Shown here: positions 1 through 6,952 of the stretch, one piece after another
How positions within the stretch are numbered: the stretch's first letter is position 1
Layout: the number at the start of each line of letters is the position of its first letter
Assembly: GCA_947624125.1 (NCBI GenBank)
Contig: CANQIY010000003.1
Location: forward strand, 1 to 31,364
Source: an uncultured Bacilli bacterium
Lineage (GTDB): Bacteria > Bacillota_I > Bacilli_A > RF39 > UBA660
Direction: 5' to 3'
Length of the DNA stretch: 31,364 bases
Translations under genes and position numbers: made by a program
The notes under the pieces: generated by a model
Database searches by the model: none
What the model was told of the DNA's origin: nothing
The model's input: the letters and a program-made list of their open reading frames with translations, nothing else

Positions 1-14
1 CCCCCCGGAGTCAA
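1..14 (-). promoter_or_regulatory. Partial promoter with G tract at the window edge
   Basis: Read on the minus strand, a -35-like TTGACT (9-14) is followed by CC and at least six G residues that run off the window edge. It lies just downstream of the terminator of the glycosylation operon and faces leftward, so it would drive the next minus-strand gene outside the window. The arrangement repeats the complete G-tract promoter at 3602-3632. The -10 cannot be seen, so the call is partly by analogy. Confidence 0.4.
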
Positions 15-24
15 GTTTTGGGAC

Positions 25-45
25 AAAAAAAGAGGTAAAAACCTC
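25..45 (-). terminator. Rho-independent terminator of the glycosylation operon
   Basis: On the minus strand GAGGT-TTTT-ACCTC forms a perfect 5 bp stem followed by seven T residues. It lies about 120 bp after the stop of the HAD-GtrA gene. The 120 bp in between holds no gene I can support. Confidence 0.75.
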
Positions 46-166
46 AAAAATTTTGTTTATAATTTATTTAGAAATTGTAGATTTATACCGTCTATTGGAA
101 CAACACTATCCTTACATTACTGTTATGGATAATTTTTTTATTAGTCCACAAAATTTAAAAAAATAT

Positions 167-1084
167 TTATTTTTTCTTTTTAAATGTAAATAATAACAAA
201 AAAAGATATGTTATAGGAACACCAATTATTGCTGATAAAAAATAAGCAAATAATTTATTCATTTCTAAAATGGAAACTATAACAAATACACATATTATTT
301 GAATTAAAAAATTAGGTATATATGATAAACAAAATTTAATAAATTTGATAATACTAATATTTTCATCTTTAAAAGTTAGATAACTATTGAGTAAATAAGA
401 TATTATTAAACTAGTAAAATACCCTAAAACAAAAGCTAAAATAGAATCTAACTTTAAAGAATATAAATATGAAAATAATATTCCATTTAAAGCATTAATA
501 CTTCCCACAATAATAAAGCATAAAAATTTAGGGGTTAAAAACACTATTTTTAATTTTTCTAATAAACTAGGATTATAATTATTGTAAATTATAATATTAT
601 TCTTTTTTACTATATATATTTTTCCTAAATTAGAAATAACTAAATCATTAATATAATTACTTATATAAGTTTCTTCAAAATTATAAGATGATAATTCATT
701 TAGCTTACTATAATCATCTTTGAACATTATAAATGTTTTAACTTTTAATTTTTTACTAACATATTTTAATAAAAACTCAGGTATATTAGTAACAATTATA
801 TCTTTTTTATGTTCTTTATCTTTATACCATTTTTCTATTTTAAACCAATTTGTTTTCCAAAATTCTTCAACAACTTCATCTATATTTTCAAAATCATTTA
901 TAAAACATAAAAAATTAGTTTGCATTTCTTTTTCACTTTTTTTACCTAATATATATAATAAAATATAATAACATTGCTTAAAAAAATATTTAATAATTGC
1001 TTTATTTTTTCGTAAACAATATTTATAGAAATCAAAAATACAATTACCATTATAAATAACTCCATTAAAGCTATATAATATCAT
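167..1084 (-). CDS. Inactive HAD-like domain fused to a GtrA-family membrane protein
   Basis: A 305 aa two-part protein. Residues 1 to about 175 align along their length with the HAD-IB phosphatase at 21576-22130 in this window, but motif I (DFDNT there) is SFNGV here. Both catalytic aspartates are therefore gone, and the first acid of the late GDxxxD-type motif is also lost. Residues about 183-303 hold four hydrophobic segments typical of GtrA, a family that moves or assists polyprenyl-phosphate-linked sugars across the membrane. The start is set by AGGTGA six bases upstream. It is the last gene of an operon, 7 bp after a DPPR synthase-like gene. The likely role is lipid-linked sugar handling for surface glycosylation, with the HAD part structural or sensory. 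The GtrA call is fairly sure; the function of the HAD part is unknown. Confidence 0.75.
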   Translation of the reverse strand: MILYSFNGVIYNGNCIFDFYKYCLRKNKAIIKYFFKQCYYILLYILGKKSEKEMQTNFLCFINDFENIDEVVEEFWKTNWFKIEKWYKDKEHKKDIIVTNIPEFLLKYVSKKLKVKTFIMFKDDYSKLNELSSYNFEETYISNYINDLVISNLGKIYIVKKNNIIIYNNYNPSLLEKLKIVFLTPKFLCFIIVGSINALNGILFSYLYSLKLDSILAFVLGYFTSLIISYLLNSYLTFKDENISIIKFIKFCLSYIPNFLIQIICVFVIVSILEMNKLFAYFLSAIIGVPITYLFLLLFTFKKKK

Positions 1085-1091
1085 AATTCAC

Positions 1092-1958
1092 CTAAACAAA
1101 ATACAAAATTGCCATTGTGAAAAGAACATAAATTAATACTAAACCAATTAATATTTTGTCTTCCAAAATAACATCAACCGGGTCACCTAAACTATCATTT
1201 TCAATATTCATGCTATAACGCATTAATATTAAAATTACTAAAGGCACAGTCCATATTAATAAATTGTTCTTACCTAATACATTCATATCTACTGTCCATA
1301 AGGAATAAAATACAATAGAAATAGCTAAACACATATACATATTTTTATCTAAAAAACTTTGAGTATAATATTTCAAAACTTCTCTGCTATCTTTGCCAAC
1401 TCTTTTTATTTCATTTCTTCTCTTGCCTAATCCTAAATAAAAAGAACCGGATATAATGGTTAAATAAAGCCAATTAGATACATCTACATTGATTATATTA
1501 GCACCATAAAATACTCTTATTACAAAACCTGTAACTAGAATAACGATATCTACTAAAGGAATATTTTTTAAACCAAAACTATACAATATATTAATAACTA
1601 TGTAAAGAATAATATATAAATAACTTAAATCTAATTTCTTTAAAGCAAGATAATTAAATAAAAAAGAGCATAATAGTATTATTATACTAAATAAAGTAGC
1701 CTTTTTTATTGATATTCTTCCTGATGCAATAGGTCTATTTTTCTTTTTTTCATGTAATTTGTCTTTTTCAACATCTTTTATATCATTTATAATATATACG
1801 AAAGAAGCTGCAAAATTAAAGGCTAAAAATGCTAAAATTACTTTTAATAATAGATTAACATTACCTAAGTTTTTACTAAAAATTAAAGGTAAAAAAATTA
1901 AAAAATTTTTTATATAATGTTTTGGTCGCATTAACTCTAAATATTTCAAATAAATCAA
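1092..1958 (-). CDS. UbiA-family prenyltransferase, decaprenyl-phosphate phosphoribosyltransferase-like
   Basis: A 288 aa polytopic protein with the UbiA aspartate motif NDIKDVEKD (residues 58-66), followed by the NRPIASG segment characteristic of the DPPR synthase branch (Rv3806c type). A second conserved stretch, LGLGKRRNE, lies near residue 180. The family transfers 5-phosphoribose from PRPP to a polyprenyl phosphate at the membrane, giving a lipid-linked pentose phosphate used for cell-surface glycans. It is flanked by a GT-C-like protein (7 bp upstream) and a GtrA fusion (7 bp downstream), which supports a lipid-linked pentose pathway. The listed start is TTG at 1958, very close to AAAGG; TTG at 1949 has better spacing and gives a more typical N-terminus. 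The exact lipid and sugar are inferred. Confidence 0.8.
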   Translation of the reverse strand: MIYLKYLELMRPKHYIKNFLIFLPLIFSKNLGNVNLLLKVILAFLAFNFAASFVYIINDIKDVEKDKLHEKKKNRPIASGRISIKKATLFSIIILLCSFLFNYLALKKLDLSYLYIILYIVINILYSFGLKNIPLVDIVILVTGFVIRVFYGANIINVDVSNWLYLTIISGSFYLGLGKRRNEIKRVGKDSREVLKYYTQSFLDKNMYMCLAISIVFYSLWTVDMNVLGKNNLLIWTVPLVILILMRYSMNIENDSLGDPVDVILEDKILIGLVLIYVLFTMAILYFV

Positions 1959-1965
1959 ATCCTTT

Positions 1966-3510
1966 CTAATTATGAAATAAAATAGAAAATATATCCATTA
2001 ATCCAGTCATATTAATAAATAACATGATAATTAAAATACATATATAAATATTTTTATCTTTTATAAATTTTTCTAAAGCAAATGCCACCAAAGGAATTAT
2101 AGCCCATGAAAAATAAAAACTAAATAATGGTGCTTCATAACAATACCAATTAAACCTAACAAATAGTAAAAAAGCTATAATTATCCAATACATACAAATT
2201 TGCGCAAATTTATTCTTTCTATTAAACCAAAATCCTATTAATGTTACTATTATAATTAGAAATCCTAATTCATTAAAATTAAAACCTGTATTGGTAAATG
2301 TTATAATATTATTGGTAAAAATATATCTAGGAATTAATAAATTTGAAAAAAAGAATTCTGTTAAACTATATAATCTATTTACAATAGGCATAAATCCAGT
2401 ACCATCCAACATTAAATTTGCTTGTTCCTTAAAATTTATTACTAAATTTAATTTTCCAAATAATGCACATATTCCTATGAATAAAAAAGCTATTTTAAGC
2501 CAATTAATTATTTTATCTTTTATTTTACCTTCACCAGAAAAAAATCCTAAACATACACTAGTAGTCATTGCTCCTACCGAAGATATCATTGCCATATTGG
2601 CTATTTCTTCATTTTTACATTTTTTAGCATACATAAATAAAATTATAAAGAATACACATAGTTGATATTTTTCTACAAACAACGTAAATAATAATGTTGG
2701 AAATGAACATAAATATAAATATAGCACTAATCTACTATCTGATAACCTCTTTAACATAACAGCATTCATAATAACTAAGAACAAATCAAAAATTGCTAAT
2801 AACATAGGATATAATATTTTAATATTTGAAAAAAAGAACATAATGGGATAGATTAAGGCTCTAAGGGTCATAACCAAAGGAGCAAATAAAATATGTCTAA
2901 TATCTAAAGCCCAAAATATATTTTCAAACATATAATTAGATACATAATATGTATCTAATGAAAATACTAAATCATAACCTTCATACATTTTTGAACATAA
3001 ACTATAAGTAAATATTATAATTCCCAACATAACTAAAAAATATATTTTACTAATCTTTTTTTCTTCTTTATCAAAACTTTTAATAAAATTGATTATAAAA
3101 GGAATAATTGTTTCAAAAATATATAAATATATAAGAAATAATGCATACATTGAAAACAATTTTGTAGCTATTATAAAAATTCTTAATATTTTTAAATTTG
3201 TTAAAATTCGTAGAACACGTAAGCCAAAATTCTCATATGTATAAAATAATCTTATTTCATTAAGTGTCATTAAAGTCATTACTAAACAAATTATAAATAA
3301 TTTTATATTCATTTTTTGTAAAACTTTTTCAACAAATTTTTCTTTAATTAAGTATAAACTTAAAAGAAAGGTAACTACTAAAGTTGTAATTCCATATTTA
3401 GGTAATAAGAATGTAGTTGTTAAAAATATAAAAGAAACGGAAAGCATAGAACTAATTAAAAAAATATTTAATAATATTGTTATAAACTTTTTTTGCAGTA
3501 GATTTTTCAT
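1966..3510 (-). CDS. Polytopic membrane protein, probable GT-C-type glycosyltransferase
   Basis: A 514 aa protein with about 11-13 hydrophobic segments and few soluble loops. A larger loop near residues 172-212 carries several acidic residues (D180, D186, D203) and arginine/histidine, resembling the first external loop of GT-C glycosyltransferases, where a catalytic acid is expected. No family-specific signature could be confirmed. GT-C enzymes use polyprenyl-phosphate sugars outside the membrane, which fits the DPPR synthase-like and GtrA genes directly downstream in the same operon. The start is an ATG after AGGAGT. It is the first gene after the G-tract promoter at 3602-3632, so its expression is probably switchable. 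An O-unit polymerase or other envelope protein is the alternative. Confidence 0.5.
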   Translation of the reverse strand: MKNLLQKKFITILLNIFLISSMLSVSFIFLTTTFLLPKYGITTLVVTFLLSLYLIKEKFVEKVLQKMNIKLFIICLVMTLMTLNEIRLFYTYENFGLRVLRILTNLKILRIFIIATKLFSMYALFLIYLYIFETIIPFIINFIKSFDKEEKKISKIYFLVMLGIIIFTYSLCSKMYEGYDLVFSLDTYYVSNYMFENIFWALDIRHILFAPLVMTLRALIYPIMFFFSNIKILYPMLLAIFDLFLVIMNAVMLKRLSDSRLVLYLYLCSFPTLLFTLFVEKYQLCVFFIILFMYAKKCKNEEIANMAMISSVGAMTTSVCLGFFSGEGKIKDKIINWLKIAFLFIGICALFGKLNLVINFKEQANLMLDGTGFMPIVNRLYSLTEFFFSNLLIPRYIFTNNIITFTNTGFNFNELGFLIIIVTLIGFWFNRKNKFAQICMYWIIIAFLLFVRFNWYCYEAPLFSFYFSWAIIPLVAFALEKFIKDKNIYICILIIMLFINMTGLMDIFSILFHN

Positions 3511-3554
3511 ACCTTTTACTCCTATACTTTAACTTTAATTATAGTCAAATCAGA

Positions 3555-3568
3555 AATGAATATTCATT
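3555..3568. repeat. 14 bp perfect palindrome in the glycosylation operon leader
   Basis: AATGAATATTCATT is a perfect palindrome about 35-45 bp downstream of the -10 of the G-tract promoter. Its ten-base half, AATGAATATT, recurs at 3631-3640, touching the -35. The pair could be operators bracketing the promoter. In a genome this AT-rich, chance is possible. Confidence 0.35.
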
Positions 3569-3601
3569 ACCATATAAATTTCTATTATTTGTCTTTTAAT
3601 A

Positions 3602-3632
3602 ATTATACCCCCCCCCGAAAATGCATTGTCAA
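3602..3632 (-). promoter_or_regulatory. Promoter with a 9-G spacer tract, likely phase-variable
   Basis: On the minus strand there is a perfect -35 TTGACA (3627-3632), a 19 bp spacer ending in nine consecutive G residues (3608-3616), then a perfect -10 TATAAT (3602-3607). It points at the GT-C-like gene, with a leader of about 85 bases. The optimal spacer is 17 bp, so loss of two G residues would give an ideal promoter while the present length should be weak. Homopolymer tracts in spacers are the established basis of slipped-strand phase variation. A nine-base G run is otherwise foreign to such AT-rich intergenic DNA. Confidence 0.8.
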
Positions 3633-3652
3633 TGAATATTTAACCTAACAAA

Positions 3653-3674
3653 CAAAAAAAGACTTAAAAAGTCT
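3653..3674 (-). terminator. Terminator of the rpsU-recO cluster
   Basis: On the minus strand AGACTT-TTT-AAGTCT is followed by seven T residues, starting immediately after the recO stop codon. Confidence 0.8.
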
Positions 3675-3675
3675 A

Positions 3676-4407
3676 TTATAATTTAGTTATCGTTTTTAAA
3701 AAATCTTTACTTTTTAAATATAAACCAGTATAATCATCATAAAAATTATTAATAAAATAATTTATTTCTTTAATAATATTATCTTTTAAAGATAATTTTT
3801 TTATACTTTTAATATCTACTAAATAATACATATTAATAACTTTTACTAAACTTATGGGAACAATTCTTTCCCCTCGGTAACAATTTTTACAAATAAGACC
3901 ACCTTTTTCACTTGATAAAGTAACAATTTCTTTTTTATTTCCACAAGATATACAACTAGTAAGATTTAAACCTACTCCTAAATAATCAAGTAATTTTACT
4001 TCCATAATATTAGTAATAACCATTGGGTCTAATCCCTCTTCAATTTTAAGTAAAGAAGAAATAAAATCATCATATATAGTTATATCATCAGTTTGTTTTA
4101 ATACTTGACTAACTAAATCACATAAAAAAGTAGCATAACTTATCAGTAAAATATCACTCTTTATTTTTTTTAAAGGGTTTATTACATCTACAGAAGTTAA
4201 TAATGATAATTTATCTTTTTTATAATAAATATTAAATTTACCATAAGTTAATTTCATTGTTACAGAACGTAACTTAGATTTTATTCCTAAGGCACCTTTC
4301 GCTATCATTCCTATTAAACCATATTCTTTTGTAAAGACATTAATTATTTTTGAACTATCTCCAAATGGCGTTTCTGATAAAATAATTCCTTCTACTTCTT
4401 TTAACAT
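3676..4407 (-). CDS. recO: DNA repair protein RecO
   Basis: RecO loads RecA by removing SSB from single-stranded DNA and anneals strands in the RecFOR pathway. The 243 aa length is normal. The N-terminal OB-fold begins with the typical VEGIIL stretch, followed by GDSSKI and a conserved basic IAKGA segment at about 35-39. The zinc site is complete, with C152/C155 and C173/C176. The start ATG follows GGTGA at good spacing. It is the last gene of the conserved era cluster, downstream of era and the small yqzL-like gene, the same order as in Bacillus. Confidence 0.95.
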   Translation of the reverse strand: MLKEVEGIILSETPFGDSSKIINVFTKEYGLIGMIAKGALGIKSKLRSVTMKLTYGKFNIYYKKDKLSLLTSVDVINPLKKIKSDILLISYATFLCDLVSQVLKQTDDITIYDDFISSLLKIEEGLDPMVITNIMEVKLLDYLGVGLNLTSCISCGNKKEIVTLSSEKGGLICKNCYRGERIVPISLVKVINMYYLVDIKSIKKLSLKDNIIKEINYFINNFYDDYTGLYLKSKDFLKTITKL

Positions 4408-4455
4408 TTATTTCACCAACCATTTATATTATATCAAAAATTTACTCTTTTAATT

Positions 4456-4480
4456 AAAAAAAGGAATATTATCTTTCCTT
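4456..4480 (-). terminator. Terminator after the yqzL-like gene
   Basis: On the minus strand AAGGAA-8 nt-TTCCTT is followed by a T run. It overlaps the stop codon of the 30-codon gene, so it may reduce read-through into recO. Confidence 0.55.
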
Positions 4481-4561
4481 TCTTTCTACTTCTTTATAAT
4501 TTAAATAATCTTCTATTTTGCCACTTTTTTTAAATTTATTCCAAGCTTCCCGCTTATCCAT
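4469..4561 (-). CDS. yqzL: YqzL-like mini-protein (30 aa)
   Basis: A 30-codon frame, ATG at 4561 and TAA at 4469, with AAAGGTGA upstream at normal spacing. The peptide starts MDKREAWNKF and contains SGKIEDYLNYKE. This resembles the 'W..F..TG....YL.FKE' pattern of YqzL, a small protein of unknown function encoded between era and recO in Bacillus and relatives. Position, strand, Shine-Dalgarno and pattern all agree. It is shorter than the roughly 47 aa Bacillus protein. The identity rests on synteny and a short motif match. Confidence 0.75.
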   Translation of the reverse strand: MDKREAWNKFKKSGKIEDYLNYKEVERKER

Positions 4562-4617
4562 TTTATTCACCTTTCTAATTATATATTGGTGAACTTTGTT
4601 TATTTTTATACAATTAT

Positions 4618-5499
4618 TTAATCTAAATCAAAAAAACCTAATTCTTTTAAATATCTTTCTTTATCTTTCCAGTCTTCAATAACTTTTACATATAACTCTA
4701 AATAAACTCTTTTACCAAACATTTCTTCTAAATCTTTTCTTGCTAGAGTTCCTACCTTTTTTAACATTTCGCCCCCTCCACCAATTACTATTTTTTTAAT
4801 ATTAGGTTTATCCACAATAATATCAATATTAATATTAACTATATCTTTTTTATTTTCAATATGCGTACAATGACAAGTAATAGAGTGAGGTACTTCTTCC
4901 ATTGTATTTTGTAAAAGCTTTTCTCTTACTAATTCTCCGGCCATAAAAGGAATACTACTACTGGTAATAATATTATCACCATAATATTTAATATCATCTT
5001 TTAAATATTTTTTGATAACATCAATTAGATGGGAAATATTATCATCCGTTAAGGCTGATGTTGGTACAATTTCCGTAAAACCATAATCTTTATATTCGTT
5101 AATAGCCATGATTAATGTTTCATTAGAAACTTTATCTATTTTATTGATTACTAAAATAACAGGTATTTCTTTTTGCAGTAAATTCTCCATCAAAAATTTA
5201 TCGCCACGACCAATACCACTTTTAATATCGACAACTAAAAGAATTAAATCAACATCTTTCATCAAAGCAAATGACTGTTTATTTAATACTCTTCCCAATT
5301 TATCTAAAGGTTTAGCTATGCCCGGAGTATCAACAAAAATAATTTGATAATCTTTTTCATGATAAATGCCTTCAATAATATTACGGGTTGTCCCAGAAAC
5401 ATTACTCGTAATAGCTACTTTTCTTTTGATAATACTATTTAAAAGAGTACTTTTGCCAACATTAGGCCTTCCAATTATACTTACAAAACCACTCTTCAT
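4618..5499 (-). CDS. era: GTPase Era
   Basis: Era is an essential GTPase that binds the 3' end of 16S rRNA and helps 30S subunit maturation. The 293 aa protein has G1 GRPNVGKS (10-17), G2 TTRN (37-40), G3 DTPG (57-60) and G4 NKID (119-122), followed by a C-terminal KH domain with a GGGGEMLKKVG stretch typical of Era. The start is placed at 5499 (MKSGFVSIIG) because AGGTGAT lies just upstream and family proteins start there; an in-frame upstream extension would only add a hydrophobic non-homologous tail. The start lies 4 bp after the dgkA stop, indicating translational coupling. Confidence 0.97.
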   Translation of the reverse strand: MKSGFVSIIGRPNVGKSTLLNSIIKRKVAITSNVSGTTRNIIEGIYHEKDYQIIFVDTPGIAKPLDKLGRVLNKQSFALMKDVDLILLVVDIKSGIGRGDKFLMENLLQKEIPVILVINKIDKVSNETLIMAINEYKDYGFTEIVPTSALTDDNISHLIDVIKKYLKDDIKYYGDNIITSSSIPFMAGELVREKLLQNTMEEVPHSITCHCTHIENKKDIVNINIDIIVDKPNIKKIVIGGGGEMLKKVGTLARKDLEEMFGKRVYLELYVKVIEDWKDKERYLKELGFFDLD

Positions 5500-5503
5500 T
5501 ATA

Positions 5504-5917
5504 TCACCTAAATAATTTAATAAATAATTCCATAAAATATGGAACAAAGATATATAAATTAGCAATAACAGCAATTAAACTCATTAGTCCTGTTGCGGCG
5601 GAACCGCAGTCTTTGGCAATTTTTGCATATTCATTATATTCTTGTGTTACCATATCTACTGTTGCTTCGATAGCGGTATTAATAAGTTCAATAACACTTA
5701 TTAAGACAAGTGAACCAAAAGAAATAACCCATTCTAAAAATTCAATATCAAAACATATGCCCATGATGATAATAATACAGCCACATAAAGCCTCTAAAAC
5801 AAAACTAGATTCATTATTAAAACAATAAGCAAGCCCTTGAAATGTGTATTTAAATTTATTTAAAATATTGCGAATTAAGCTGACATCTTTTTTATCTTTT
5901 TGTGATTTCATCTTCAT
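5504..5917 (-). CDS. dgkA: Undecaprenol/diacylglycerol kinase DgkA
   Basis: A 137 aa small integral membrane kinase. In Gram-positives this family phosphorylates undecaprenol, feeding the carrier lipid used for peptidoglycan and other envelope glycans. Three hydrophobic segments are visible, with the family signature ELINTAIEATVD (about 77-88) and the following AKDCGSAATG stretch. The 5' end overlaps ybeY by 26 bp, with AAGGTG just upstream; ATG codons at 5917 and 5911 are both possible. Cdd, which often follows dgkA in Bacillus, is absent. A supply of undecaprenyl phosphate would also support the glycosylation module at 167-3510. Confidence 0.92.
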   Translation of the reverse strand: MKMKSQKDKKDVSLIRNILNKFKYTFQGLAYCFNNESSFVLEALCGCIIIIMGICFDIEFLEWVISFGSLVLISVIELINTAIEATVDMVTQEYNEYAKIAKDCGSAATGLMSLIAVIANLYIFVPYFMELFIKLFR

Positions 5918-6338
5918 CTAACACCTTCTTTTGAATTCCAAACATTACTTCTTCTTCTTCCTTAGTCATATGGTCATAACCTAAAAGATGAAGTAACCCA
6001 TGCACAGTTAAAAATGCTAATTCTCTTACTTCACTATGCCCATAAGTGAGGGCTTGTTCTTGCATTCTTGGAATACATATGTATATTTCACCTAAAAAAC
6101 GCATATCATTATATCTATTTTTATCATTATCTTCAAAAGCAAAAGAAATAACATCCGTAACTTTATCAATATGACGATAATTTTTATTGATGTCTCTAAT
6201 TTTTTCTTCACCTACAAAGACAATGCTAAAATTAGCATTTTTTACTTTTTCATGTTCTAAAGTTCTTTTAATTACTTTATCTAAAAAACTATAATCTTTA
6301 TCATATCCATACTCATTTGTAATACTATAATCTATCAT
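5892..6338 (-). CDS. ybeY: Endoribonuclease YbeY (rRNA maturation factor)
   Basis: YbeY is a zinc-dependent endoribonuclease involved in 16S rRNA 3'-end maturation and ribosome quality control. The 148 aa protein has the diagnostic HGLLHLLGYDH motif, with zinc ligands H113, H117 and H123, and the upstream conserved TDVISFAF segment (61-68). It overlaps the upstream VanZ-like gene by 4 bp (ATGA) and dgkA by 26 bp, so translation is tightly coupled. Its position in the era cluster is canonical. Confidence 0.96.
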   Translation of the reverse strand: MIDYSITNEYGYDKDYSFLDKVIKRTLEHEKVKNANFSIVFVGEEKIRDINKNYRHIDKVTDVISFAFEDNDKNRYNDMRFLGEIYICIPRMQEQALTYGHSEVRELAFLTVHGLLHLLGYDHMTKEEEEVMFGIQKKVLDEDEITKR

Positions 6339-6952
6339 TTAAATATAACTCCCCAATAACCAAAAAGATAAATGCCTAGTAATAAGATAAGCACTATATA
6401 AACTAAATTATAAAATAAATCACTTTTAAAAATACTTGGTAAATGTCTGTTTATTGCAGATAACCCAATATATAAGAAATATCCTAAAATACCTCCAACT
6501 ACATTTAATAAAATATCATCGATATCAAAAGAACGACCGATTTGAAGTTGAACAAATTCCACTGCTATACTTGTTAAAAGCGTAGTAACTACAATTGACC
6601 ATACTTTTTTTGGGGAAACATAAGAACCAAAAAGGTAACCAAATGGTAAAAAAATCAAAATATTACCAAAGACATTATAATTAAACATACTAGAACCAAC
6701 TTTGTATCTTGTTATTTCCGAAAAAGGTACTAAATTCATCCCTGAAGTTGTATTAACTTCTGTCATAGTTAGTATTTCAAATAAAAGCCAAATATAGATA
6801 ATAGCAAATAAATAACTAAGTTCTTTATGCAAAGTAAATTTTTCATGATGATTTTGTAAATAGAAAAAACGCATTAAAGCAATGGCGACGATAAAAATGA
6901 CTAACATCGGCCATATATTATTGAATACTTTGCTTATTAAGTTCGCTATCAT
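6335..6952 (-). CDS. VanZ-like family membrane protein
   Basis: A 205 aa protein with five to six membrane segments. It carries VanZ-family motifs: NLVPF near 73-77, NILIFLPFGY near 97-106, and E..Q followed by GRSFDIDDILLN near 131-149. VanZ of Tn1546 gives low-level teicoplanin resistance, but most chromosomal homologues have no assigned role. It overlaps yqfD by 35 bp and ybeY by 4 bp, so it belongs to the era operon. It occupies the place normally held by phoH and yqfF. Residues beyond about 170 form a last hydrophobic anchor. Confidence 0.85.
   Translation of the reverse strand: MIANLISKVFNNIWPMLVIFIVAIALMRFFYLQNHHEKFTLHKELSYLFAIIYIWLLFEILTMTEVNTTSGMNLVPFSEITRYKVGSSMFNYNVFGNILIFLPFGYLFGSYVSPKKVWSIVVTTLLTSIAVEFVQLQIGRSFDIDDILLNVVGGILGYFLYIGLSAINRHLPSIFKSDLFYNLVYIVLILLLGIYLFGYWGVIFK

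Noticed and set aside
1..60. Left edge as the end of an insertion sequence
   Set aside because: The hairpin with T run and the TTGACT-G tract are explained as terminator and promoter; no transposase or matching inverted repeat is in view.
2..193. Open plus-strand frame from the window edge
   Set aside because: It runs through a clear terminator hairpin, has no visible start, and is low-complexity at its end; it overlaps the real minus-strand gene end. It could be an old remnant but there is no support.
2291..2665. Plus-strand frame inside the GT-C-like gene
   Set aside because: Shadow of a hydrophobic minus-strand gene with no ribosome binding site and no recognisable domain.
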